Shown here: positions 11,495 to 20,627 of the stretch, piece after piece
Layout of the letters: each line of letters begins with the position of its first letter
How positions within the stretch are numbered: position 1 is the first letter of the stretch
NCBI RefSeq assembly: GCF_029784155.1
Contig: NC_073691.1
Span: forward strand, 67,338,839-67,402,838
Direction: 5' to 3'
DNA: 64,000 nt
Origin: Uranotaenia lowii
Taxonomy: Eukaryota; Arthropoda; Insecta; Diptera; Culicidae
Program-made: the position numbers and the translations under genes
Notes under the pieces: generated by a model
The model's database searches: none
What the model was told of the DNA's origin: nothing
What the model saw: the letters and a program-made list of their open reading frames with translations, nothing else

Positions 11495-11972
11495 TTAGTG
11501 ACCCAAATTGGCCTTTCGTCTGCCCAAAGCTAATCTTGTCCTTAAGCCATCGGCCAGCAATAGGTCATACCAAGTTTCGGCGTCGTTGGGTGACAAATAA
11601 GTTGAATTCCAGACAAGTTGAATTCCAATTATCACCACTAACGAGCCAAGTACAGCAAACCGAATTGGCAGTATCGAACGGATCAACAACTTCTTTTTGA
11701 GGAATACTTTGATCTGTCTGGATTTGTAAACTACCATCTTGTAAAATCCGATAGCGTGTCGTCCCAGAACAAAAAGGCACTTCTGTCGGAATCTTGCAGC
11801 TCTGTAACGGAAGCAAAAAAAATCGTTAATAACAGTTAATTTGCGAAGGCATCATTATCTCATCGGTCCAAACCTGTGCTGCATTGACCAGGGGAAAACA
11901 CTAGCTTGACGTCCGTGCCTTGGAGTTAAAATGGCATCCAGGCCCATATTCATTTTTGCTGCACACACACTT
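11495..11972 (-). CDS. Putative antisense two-exon gene for a 128-aa type II membrane-like protein
   Basis: This candidate lies antisense inside the first LTR element. Exon-like block 1 is 11972-11874, preceded by TTAACCAG and ending CACAG/GTTTGG, with an ATG at 11953. Block 2 starts at 11801 after a T-rich tract and GTTACAG. Joining them keeps one frame open for 128 codons to a TAA at 11495. Residues about 49-69 are strongly basic (KSRQIK, KKK), about 73-91 form a hydrophobic membrane segment, and N92-S-T is a glycosylation sequon. That is the layout of a short-tailed type II membrane protein such as a Golgi enzyme, but no catalytic domain follows and I do not recognise the family. A further block at 12184-12037 has good splice sites but does not join in frame. 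The gene may be a captured host fragment, a decayed gene or chance. Confidence 0.3.
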
Positions 11973-12679
11973 CTGGTTAACGTAAAGGACAACGCGTAAA
12001 ATATTCTGAAGAATTTTTAGCATGAACTTTACTCACTTTTGTCCTGCCAGAGTAGAAGACCTTTCCGTAGGATCATTGCACGTTCAAAGCTTAGATATTG
12101 GCTAGTAAGCATTTTCGCTTTACGCGTTCTGCACAAGCTTTTCAATATACGGGGTATTTTGTCTTCGAAATCATGTCTAAAAAGCTGTAATAAAACGACC
12201 AGGTGAGAAAAGAGAAACATTATGCGCCCGGTATGCTAGAATGAAAAAAAAAAAAACAAAAAATTAAAGTGCAAAGGATACTTACTAGTCAGAATTCTCC
12301 TGCTTTTGAGATTTTTTTAGTTTTCTCTATATTCTCCGATTTAACAGCGCATTGGTCATCCAATGCGATAGTTTAGATTACCAAATCGTACAATATCTGT
12401 TGAAAATTATCTGAATAAATTGCTGATTCGAGTCGAAGGGCTGGTGGTTTGTTTATGTCGTATTTTTGTTGACAATCGTACACGCTTAGAATCACATCAT
12501 CGAACGGAGGTTAATAAGTCAGGAAAAGCATTTGAAAATGGTGTAAACCTACAAGAACAAATTTTTGTGTGCACTGAGGGTAGTTTTAAACAATAAGGCG
12601 GAAATAAATTAAAAAAAACTGAATTTAAAATGCAGGATACAGTGTTTTTTTTAACTTTTTTTTGAGAGTAAATGGGAGA

Positions 12680-12992
12680 TGTGGGATACCATAAGTCGAC
12701 CTTTGGATAAAGCTATCAGAGCAAATAGGCAATTACCAAATGCAGCGAAAATGCCATCGAAACACCCCTTGGCGAGCAGCGAATGAAAGGCATCCATCTC
12801 CATCGCACACCGCCTCTCGCTCTATCAACGTCAGTCAGTCGTGTTCCAACCGATCGCTCGAGGCGACGCACATAATCTACCAGTGAAGCGCAGTGACGAC
12901 CAAGACGGTTCCTTCCAGCAGTGTCCGAATATACGCAAGGTAAGCGTCAGCATATCCTATGGTCAACATGTTGGCCCTAGCCAGGACCCACA
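12680..12992 (+). repeat. 3' long terminal repeat of the first LTR element
   Basis: This 313-bp copy is the same length as the 5' LTR and nearly identical to it. It is followed directly by GTGTG, the right copy of the target duplication, and then by the interrupted 71-bp tandem array. Confidence 0.9.
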
Positions 12993-13430
12993 GTGTGTTG
13001 AACTCTTGTACGACTTGAAGCAATCTGACGATGAATTGGCGATCTAAGTCACCCTTTATGCGAGGTGTGCCGAACTCTTGTACGATTTGAAGCAATCTGT
13101 CGATGGATTGGCGATTTAAGTCACCCTTTATGCGAGATGTTTTGTACTCTTGTATGACTCGAAGCAATCTGACGATGGAATGTCGACTTATGTCACCTTT
13201 TATGCGAGATGTGTTGCAGTCTTATACGATGTTGAGAGATTTTAGCATTGGTTGACATCTTAAGTCACATTTTATAAGATGTGTGTTGTAAGCTTGTACG
13301 ATATGATGCAATTTGACATTTGATGGACTCTTTAAACGATATTTTATGTGAGTTGGGATGTACTCATGTACGATTTGTATCATAAAACGATTTTGCGGAC
13401 CACTTTATGTAGCATGTTATGTGTAATATT
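12993..13430. repeat. 71-bp tandem array in the outer DNA element
   Basis: About six units with a period near 71 bp start near 12996, 13067, 13138, 13210, 13281 and 13352. They share CTTGTACGA, GAAGCAATCTGACGATG and AAGTCACCCTTTATGCGAG. Similarity decays from left to right. The unit left of 5971 belongs to the same array. Confidence 0.85.
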
Positions 13431-13466
13431 GTGATTGAAATACGACGCTAGGAAAAAATGAAATTA

Positions 13467-13633
13467 TGTAGTATTGTGCTACACCTTGTATATGAAATGA
13501 TTGACGGCTGAGGCCTCTGCATCTACTCACAACACTGAGATGGGTTCAACAGCGAGAGTACTGTTAGTTGTATTGCAGAGAGCAACCAGTAACGACGTAT
13601 TCTAGCCCCAGCTCGATGAACCTTGATACTACA
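13467..13633 (+). repeat. 5' long terminal repeat of the second LTR element
   Basis: This is the 167-bp LTR with TGTAGTA...TACTACA ends, and is matched at 17316-17482. Confidence 0.93.
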
Positions 13634-13636
13634 TTT

Positions 13637-13649
13637 TGGCGACGAGGAT
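13637..13649 (+). other. Primer-binding site, tRNA-Ser-like
   Basis: TGGCGACGAGGAT lies three bases after the 5' LTR. Its complement matches the 3' end of insect tRNA-Ser(GCT) plus CCA as I remember it. Confidence 0.75.
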
Positions 13650-13653
13650 TTCA

Positions 13654-13695
13654 ATGGCGGATCAATTTGGTAAGTTGTTCAGCCGAAAAATTTGA
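13654..13695 (+). pseudogene. Vestigial gag start of the second LTR element
   Basis: Five bases after the primer site an ATG opens the frame MADQFGKLFSRKI and then meets TGA. Position and context match where gag begins in autonomous relatives. The frame is cut at once and nothing gag-like follows, so this looks like a remnant retained after loss or replacement of the coding interior. Confidence 0.45.
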
Positions 13696-13734
13696 GAAAA
13701 AAAGGTATTTATAGAGAACTGGAAAAAGTGTTAA

Positions 13735-14020
13735 GAAATGGATCAGTCGCTTAAATGCGGAACGTAGAGTCTGATTCCATTCTGCGTAATAGCAGGAATA
13801 TGTTTGAAATGGATCAGTCGCTTAAATGCGGAATGTTGAGTCTGATTCCATTCTGCGTAATAGCAGGAATATGTTTGAAATGGATCAGTCGCTTAAATGC
13901 GGAATGTTGAGTCTGATTCCATTCTGCGTAATAGCAGGAATTTGTTTGAAATAGAACAGTCGCTTAGATGCGGAAGACTGAAAGTTCTGTTCTATTCTGC
14001 GAAAAAGCAGGAAAAATGGT
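13735..14020. repeat. 71-bp tandem array in the second LTR element
   Basis: Four units start at 13735, 13806, 13877 and 13948, each GAAAT(G/A)GA(T/A)CAGTCGCTTA...TAGCAGGAAT. The first three are nearly identical; the fourth is diverged. Each unit pairs GGATCAGTCGC with a later TGATTCCATTCTGCG arm. Confidence 0.85.
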
Positions 14021-17000
14021 GAATCGCTTGGATGTGAAAGACTATTTGTTTTGTGGAAACAATTTAGGATTGCTTTGATGCAGATAGAAAAAAAAGAGAA
14101 GCCACCCTTTGATGAAATGTTGGAGCAGCAAGGAAGGATGGAAACGCAGTTTTTCACTTCTGTAGACACTTTGGCTCTTGTAGAAGAAAATGGAGAGAGA
14201 ATGGGAGAATGACTAACCGGTGTTTTGATTGTCGGTGTTATTGAACATCGAGGTAGGCGTTGCTGGGAGAGTTGTTTCGTGGCGAGGTGTGCGAGACATA
14301 ACATTTCGATGAAATGCTTATGGTGTCTCGTTGAATGATTGTGGATGTTTTTTTTTTTGATGATTCGAATCGATGTGTGGCTTGCGAGCGAACGAGGATT
14401 GTTTGCCATCATACTGATAAGAGGAGAAAGTTGCTAATGGTATTCAGTGGTTTGATGAGAAGAGCGGTTATTCGAAACATTACCTGGTATTTAGTTGTAT
14501 TAGTCTGCTGCTGGCGAACATGAATGCGTGCGCATTCGCATGCTGTAGGCTAAGAGGATATCGTGACCAGGTTGAAAGGATTGATGTTTCTCCCCGAAAA
14601 CAGTTTGACGTGTGAATGCTTCGTGAAGAACATCAACTCGATTGTAAATGTAATGTTGAGTGGTTCTAGAATCGTTTGGTCCGAGACGGGATTGAAGGAG
14701 GTGTTGACAGTCTGACGGCTCTGGGATTTGCTCAGTTTCTGAAGATGAGTCTCGAGGCGTTGTTCAAACGACAAGGATCGCGGAGCTTGGAATGCGTTTC
14801 CTGATATTGTTTGAAAATTGAATTGCCCGCACGAGAACAGGTTTCAGTGGTTGCGGATAGCGTGAACAGATGTGTTTCAGGCGAGGTGTGGGGTGCACGA
14901 CAACCAGCAATGCTGGCCGTGCCGCACGCAGTGTAAAGTTCAAAACTGAACGAGTCATTGACTTTCGGACAGTAGGGGGATTGAACGAAGACGCGAGTTT
15001 AATCAAAGAATGAATACGTAGCATGAAGTAAAGGTTCGGTGATCGGACTAATTGGTTTTCGTAATTTTTGGAGGGTATTATTGAATCTGGATTTTTTTCA
15101 CTGGATTTACATTGAGCGAACTTTCAATTAGTTCCACATTGAGATTCGATTTTTAGACGGCATGCCCCACGGAAAAAAGTTCTAGTCAGGCACTTATTAA
15201 TGTAGAGTATGAGTATTGAATCAATGCGGGAGTGTTGGGCAGTTTCTGCAATGATAATGGGAGGTTCGAAAATTGAAGATGTTGGCAATATAAAGGTTGT
15301 TGCGTTTGTGTTGCTATATAAAGTCAGCCAAGACGTATCGGCGAATCTATGTTGTGCTGGAGGAACTGTTAGCAAATTTGTTAGCTAAGTTGCTGCGTGA
15401 AGAAGTTTTAGAGACAATGGATGATCTTGATGTTGTTGTTGGTATTGGAATCTTGAGGTATCGTGCTGGCAGTTGGCAGCCTAGCCAGTCAGCGACAATA
15501 AAATAGCGGTGTCACATTAATTCGGTAATCGATAACCCTTGCTGCACTCCTTCAAACACTTGGAGGATGTTTAATACATGTCTGGTCGAACTGACGTGTT
15601 GTCAGTGAAAGTCGCTGGTTCTGATATTGACGAGGACTCTGATTTGGGGATTTAACGACAGTAAGGTTTCAGAAATGTAAAGCAACTTTTCCTATATTAA
15701 TTATTACTAACGTGTAGCAGTGCTTATACCACAAAGACAGGATTCCTGATAATCAACTGTGGCGGTTGAGTAAGTTACAAAGTAGGATTGTTTGTCAATA
15801 TACTTTTTCCTTGATATGTTGAATCATTAAGGAGATCGAGACATGAACAGATTCAAAGTACTTCGATGAAGATCGAGCTCAATTTGTAGTGGATATTAGA
15901 TCGGGTAGTATTGAAGCCGTTTATACTGATACCCTTGAAGTCGTAGTTTTGGCACGTTCAACTAAGGTTGAAGAATTTAGGTGTCTATGGGAAGCGGTGC
16001 AAAACCATCAGTTTGGTTGAAAGGTGTTTCCGCATATGACCGCTCCTTCGAATTTTTCAACGAATTGAACGAAGGACAGCGTGGGTGTGGTAATGAATGT
16101 GCGTTATGTGTGAAGTTGTTTCGAGTGCTGCCAGGAGGCATCTTACTTTCAGGTTTATTAGTTGAATTTTTCTTTACTTTAAAAATGTTCAAGACCGAGC
16201 TATGTTTCACGGTGGAAGTATCGGTAATTAGTACGTCAAAGTTTTATCTAGGATCCTAAGATAAACGTTTATCTTGGCATATTGGTCGATACATTGACAG
16301 TAGGATGTTGTGCAATGTTTGACAGTCACAGGTGTTCGTACAAAGGTTGACCATAAGGAAGTGGTTACTTGAAGAAACCCGAAACTTTATTGCACATAGT
16401 TGATGGTTCGCACTAGCATGTGTAACAGTTATAGAGTGGGCTGTCCAAGAAAGTGCATTGCGTGCTTTACATTCTTTACCCAGGCGTCATAGGACGAACA
16501 AAGGTATGGCAGGCGATTTTCGATAAAGAATTGGGAGAACGTGAACTAGAAGTGAAATATCGATTTAAATCAACGCTAATTTTTCAGATAAAAAGAGCAT
16601 TAATATCCACTAGGTTTGACTTTATGGAATAAGGTCCGAGCCAGAAAGGAGAAAACGAGAGTCACGTAAGCGTATTAGCAGCACTTACTGCTTCAGAATT
16701 GATGATGCCTTTAGCACTATGAAAAACTTACATTTCCTTAATCTTGGCGCTTGAAATAAACTTTCAACGGGGAGTGGTTTTAGTTAAGCCTATTAAGGAG
16801 TTGATGGTTTGCCATTTTCTACCACTACAGGTAACGGTCAACAGTGAATCAGAAAAAAGGAGTTATAGTGGTAAACTCGTCTTGACAATTTGAATTGGCT
16901 TCTTAGATGTTGTTGGTCATGGTATTTATAAGAATGAAACATGCAGCAATATATACAAAAATGTGGAAAAAAATTAAGAGATGAACAAAAGATAGAGAAC

Positions 17001-17315
17001 AGCTAGATATATGCCGCAACATCAATCCAAATGTAATTCCTGAAAGTGTTGAAATATTTTTCATGAAGATTACTATACAACTTTTTGAATTTGTAGTATT
17101 CAGTGATAAAAAGAAGAGGCAAGGATTTGTACTGCGAGCGAGTTCAATTGACACCGGACACATATCATCATTAGTATCATTTAAACGACTACGCACTATT
17201 GCTTAATCTAAAACTGCTTTGATATTTAAAAGTACATTACGACTGCTATCTTTACAACCTTTGAATTTGTTGCACTACTGCAGGAATTTAAAAAAAAATT
17301 TAAAGAAAAAAGTAA
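14021..17315. other. Non-coding interior of the second LTR element
   Basis: No frame above about 175 codons is found, and the longest lies antisense with biased composition. I see no reverse transcriptase, protease or integrase motif. Confidence 0.6.
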
Positions 17316-17482
17316 TGTAGTATTGTGCTACACCTTGTATATGAAATGATTGACGGCTGAGGCCTCTGCATCTACTCACAACACTGAGATGGGTTCAACA
17401 GCGAGAGTACTGTTAGTTGTATTGCAGAGAGCAACCAGTAACGACGTATTCTAGCCCCAGCTCGATGAACCTCGATACTACA
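17316..17482 (+). repeat. 3' long terminal repeat of the second LTR element
   Basis: This 167-bp copy is followed directly by AATTA, the right target duplication. Confidence 0.93.
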
Positions 17483-17559
17483 AATTAATTGATGATTTTA
17501 ACTGATTTTTATTATAACAGTTATAACAGTTACTAACGTTGAAATGCACTAATTATATT

Positions 17560-17770
17560 TTCGTAGGAACCGCAACCGGGCATTGTCCCGCTCGCTACTT
17601 TCCTAACTGCCACCGCGTCCATGCCTCGCTCAGGATCTTTGACGCCTCTTTCTTTCGGGTTTACAGCGGAATTGGCCGGGCCACAATTCTGTCTGTGAAC
17701 ATTTCTGATACTCGTAGTCACATACAAATCGCCGGGTATTTATCCGGCGGGGTTTTTTTAGTCTGAGCCT
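17560..17770. other. GC-rich segment ending in a hairpin plus T-run
   Basis: This stretch is much richer in GC than its surroundings. It ends with GCCGGGTATTTATCCGGC (17731-17748), a five-base perfect stem with an eight-base loop, followed by GGGG and seven T. On + it resembles a factor-independent terminator, or a Pol III stop after a structured RNA, but no known RNA is recognised upstream. It lies inside the outer DNA element. Confidence 0.4.
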
Positions 17771-18639
17771 AGTAGGGGAGAGTAATCCTGTTATTTTTTA
17801 AAGGAAAATGTTAGTGAGGTTTCTGTCCAACGTCGTTTTTCCAAAACCTACCTTTATTATTTTATTTCATCCGTTTGCTTGTTCGCTTTAGTCGTCAACT
17901 TTCACAAAATTTAAATGCTGATACTAAATTGCAAGCACGATCGCAAAATTGCACATCCACTGAACACGATTTATCACGATGATGTTTTAATATCATGATG
18001 AGATGTGGGCGAACGCTAAGTATCTGTTAATACGAATCTGAATTGATCGCATTAAATATATTTATATCGTGGGTAAAGTGACCGATTATACGATTATAAT
18101 TAAACTTGTTATAATATTTGTAGCTATATCGGAAAGACACGATGTTAATTTGCCTACTATATGACATTCAGGTAAACATACAACGTGATACGAAAGACGA
18201 TGCTTACGTAGTATTCTTTACGAATTTATTCGAAGTTTTTTACGATTTCGATTCGAAAGTAATTTGTGTACCAATAAAATGCTTCTTAAGAAATCTTATG
18301 CGATCGTTATAAGATTTCATTTGACATCGGTGGAACTAAATACGACTTCATCCAACATATCGTAACTAAGTCATATTTCATTGAGATGTTGCATCTTCTA
18401 CGATAAATAAACGATATGATCGAATGGTAAGTGTACATATTTACGATTCCGATTTGAATGGCATCTATATACGAGTTCGACGATGATTTCTTTTACGATT
18501 TCATGTTGGCTGGGAAGTGTATACAGGTAGAGGTTATCAGAATATCAACCTGGCAATGAATATTATTTCAGATTCTTGTTTTCAAACGTTCTTAAATCGA
18601 TATTCAAGCAGGCTTTCGAACGCTGTAAAATAATGCAGC

Positions 18640-18725
18640 AAGGAAAAGAAACCGAACAGCAGCAGTAGCAGCAAAACTAACAACTAACAGTAGCAGGCTG
18701 ATCGGCAGCAGCCTGCTGCTGTTAG
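18640..18725. repeat. CAG-rich block with an inverted repeat
   Basis: CAGCAG/TAGCAG words are followed by TAACAGTAGCAGGCTG and its inverse CAGCCTGCTGCTGTTA about ten bases later, which can form a hairpin. A related GCTGATCGGCA block occurs near 18918-18955. Confidence 0.55.
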
Positions 18726-18726
18726 T

Positions 18727-19172
18727 CACCCAATCACTCGATTCACACTTTTATTACGCATTCACTAATAAATTTACCGCTACACTCGACAACTCCACGA
18801 AGTAAACATTCACTATGCCGAGAAAATTGAAAATTTACCGGTAATTGCCTCAGAAACATTTGGGCGTAAGTGCAAGTTGAACGAATCAAAGGACGAATGA
18901 GACAAATTTCCCCTCCAGCTGATCGGCAACAGAAAGCTGATCAGCAGCAGCGAGCTGGTGTGACCGATGGCGCACCCGATTCACATATTTCATTATGCAT
19001 TTACTCACCAGTTTACCGCTACACTAGATATTTTACTTATTAAACAGCCACTACGCCGAGAAAATTGAAAATTTCCCATAGTATTTGCATCAGAAACATT
19101 TGGGCGTAAGTGCAAGTTGAACGAATCAAAGGACGAAAGAAAAGGGACGAATGAAACAAATTTCCCCTCCAA
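18727..19172. repeat. Imperfect tandem duplication of about 200-240 bp
   Basis: The copy at 18727-18918 and the copy at 18970-19172 share CGATTCACA, TTTACCGCTACACT, GCCGAGAAAATTGAAAATTT, CAGAAACATTTGGGCGTAAG and CAAATTTCCCCTCCA. The second copy has an extra AAAGAAAAGGGACG insertion. Neither codes. Confidence 0.75.
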
Positions 19173-19302
19173 ACGACGAATGTGTTCAGACGTATGAACG
19201 ATTTTTGTTCGAATATGTCGTATGTTCCTATATGATCAAAAAACAGCTCTAAAAATTGCAAAAAATTAAATTCATAATGTGGAATATCTGACACAATGGA
19301 AT

Positions 19303-19530
19303 TGTGGAATCAAAGCAATCGAAATATTCCCTTCAATTCAACCACGACTCGAGGTCCACGAGTATTAGAAAATTTCAGAGACCGGAATTTTCGATAGCTA
19401 CTATCTCTTCAGAGAGCGTTTTCGATTGTATCACTGAAGAAGATAGTAAGTTGCTACCGAAATACCGGAATATGGACTTTTGTTATACCGTGGTTGAATA
19501 AAAAGCAATTTTTCGATTGCTTCGATTCAG
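19303..19530. mobile_element. Foldback (hairpin) element of about 230 bp
   Basis: AATCAAAGCAATCGAAA...TTCAACCACG on the left is inverted as CGTGGTTGAAT...TTTCGATTGCTTCGATT on the right. Inner arms also pair (CCGGAATTTTCGATAGC with GCTACCGAAATACCGG, and CTCTTCAG with CTGAAGA). Nearly the whole unit can fold. A 65-codon + frame across it is a by-product. Confidence 0.65.
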
Positions 19531-20625
19531 TAGAATTATTCAATCAAGTATGCTCACAACACATAATAGAGTATTTTTTGTCATATTTGTTAGATGTGTA
19601 ATTTCTATAATATTTGTATTTTTGTTATTATAGTTATTTTTGTAAATATTTTAACTTGTGTGTTTTTTGTCATTTTTGTAAGTTTGTTATTTTTTTGTAA
19701 TTTCTTTGTTTTGAAATGGCTCATACCTTGAGGCTTTGAGGAGCCGAACTAGTTTTTTATGTTTACAATTGTTTGCTTAGGTTTAGATCATCACTTTTTT
19801 AAGAGAACAGGAAATAGATAGGGGAAAATTTTAAATAAAATGAATTATGACGAAGATTTCGGACATGTAATCAATCCCGAATAGAAAAACATTGTGAAAA
19901 AACCATGCATGAATTTCATTTTCACCTTACAATGGATTTCATAGTAGAAACCATTTAACCCATGGCACAAAAAAACGATGAACGTACAGTCAATGTTAAC
20001 GTTTAGGCACAATTTTCTCGCATGTTTGGATAACGTGCCGCTATTAAAGCCTACCGCCATTCTGAACTTAACAATGAAAAAATCAACTTTTTTCTATACA
20101 TTTTGAAACACAATACGATATATTTATGGTCATGACACCTTCTAATTTTGATCTAGAAGTTAATGCAATTCATTGTTATCCATTAAATTTTCATCTTTTG
20201 ATTTACAATAATAACCAATGTTTTTTAAATCTTTTATTCTATTTGCGGAACCGTGAAATTTTATGATTTTCTTTAATTTAAATCCATTTTTAAATAATAA
20301 AATTCATAAAAAACCACAGAAAACTGCGGTCTTATGTTCCATCGTTAAAAACCATATAAGATCTTAAATTGAGACAGAACTTTCTTTCGTTCGTTGCTAT
20401 GTAGCAATAAATTATTATATTTTTATATTTTTTTAATATGTCTATCGCAGCTAGTGCATCTTTTTCTGGGATGCAGGGTGGTTTTCCTCGGTTTTAAATT
20501 CACTCTAGCGGCCAAACGATACACTCGATGTCGTTGGTCACAGCCACACAAATTGCTGTCAGCAATATTCATACGATAGAGTACAGAATTCAAGGAATAA
20601 TGATCGGACATGAGACGGGAAAATA
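19531..20625. other. AT-rich intergenic sequence
   Basis: T-rich low complexity near 19560-19720 and otherwise unique-looking sequence. No gene or structured element recognised. Confidence 0.5.
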
Positions 20626-20627
20626 TA

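Larger units (their letters stand above)
5971..12992 (+). mobile_element. Complete young LTR retrotransposon lacking gag-pol (7.0 kb)
   Basis: Two direct 313-bp repeats at 5971-6283 and 12680-12992 start TGTGGG and end CCCACA, and appear to differ at about one base (CTATCTCC versus CCATCTCC). They are flanked by a perfect 5-bp duplication, GTGTG, at 5966-5970 and 12993-12997. A primer-binding site begins two bases after the 5' LTR and a purine-rich stretch (AAATGGGAGA) precedes the 3' LTR. The 6.4-kb interior has no recognisable gag, protease, reverse transcriptase, RNase H or integrase; open frames are short. It instead contains a tandem array (6565-7365) and antisense exon-like blocks (9771-12184). 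It fits a large non-autonomous derivative (LARD-like) mobilised in trans. The superfamily cannot be told without pol. Confidence 0.88.
13467..17482 (+). mobile_element. Complete young LTR retrotransposon lacking gag-pol (4.0 kb)
   Basis: LTRs at 13467-13633 and 17316-17482 are 167 bp each, begin TGTAGTA and end TACTACA. They appear to differ at one base near the 3' end (CCTTGATAC versus CCTCGATAC). A perfect 5-bp duplication AATTA flanks the element (13462-13466 and 17483-17487). A tRNA-Ser-type primer site follows the 5' LTR, and the A-rich purine stretch AAAGAAAAAAG lies just before the 3' LTR. The 3.7-kb interior has stops throughout and no recognisable pol. It carries a 14-codon frame in the position where gag should start and a 71-bp tandem array. 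The primer-site type and short LTRs suggest a derivative of a Ty3/gypsy (Mag-like) element; that placement is inference. Confidence 0.9.
5593..18514. mobile_element. DNA element with CCCAGCCAACA inverted ends, host of two nested LTR retrotransposons
   Basis: CCCAGCCAACA at 5593 is matched by its exact inverse TGTTGGCTGGG at 18504-18514. Removing the two LTR elements, each with one copy of its target duplication, leaves about 1.87 kb of continuous sequence. This residual carries 71-bp tandem units and many TACGAT/ATCGTA words pointing in opposite directions in the two halves. It has no transposase reading frame, so it would be non-autonomous. Only 11 bases of terminal repeat are exact and I cannot define a flanking duplication, so the superfamily is open. 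Confidence 0.5.

Noticed and set aside
13885..14412. 175-aa minus-strand ORF
   Set aside because: It starts in the tandem array, lies antisense inside a non-coding LTR interior, and its Ser/His/Lys-rich composition suits shadow frames.
17731..17759. Bacterial rho-independent terminator
   Set aside because: The locus is eukaryotic and inside a transposon nest; no bacterial gene is adjacent. It is kept only as an unexplained hairpin.
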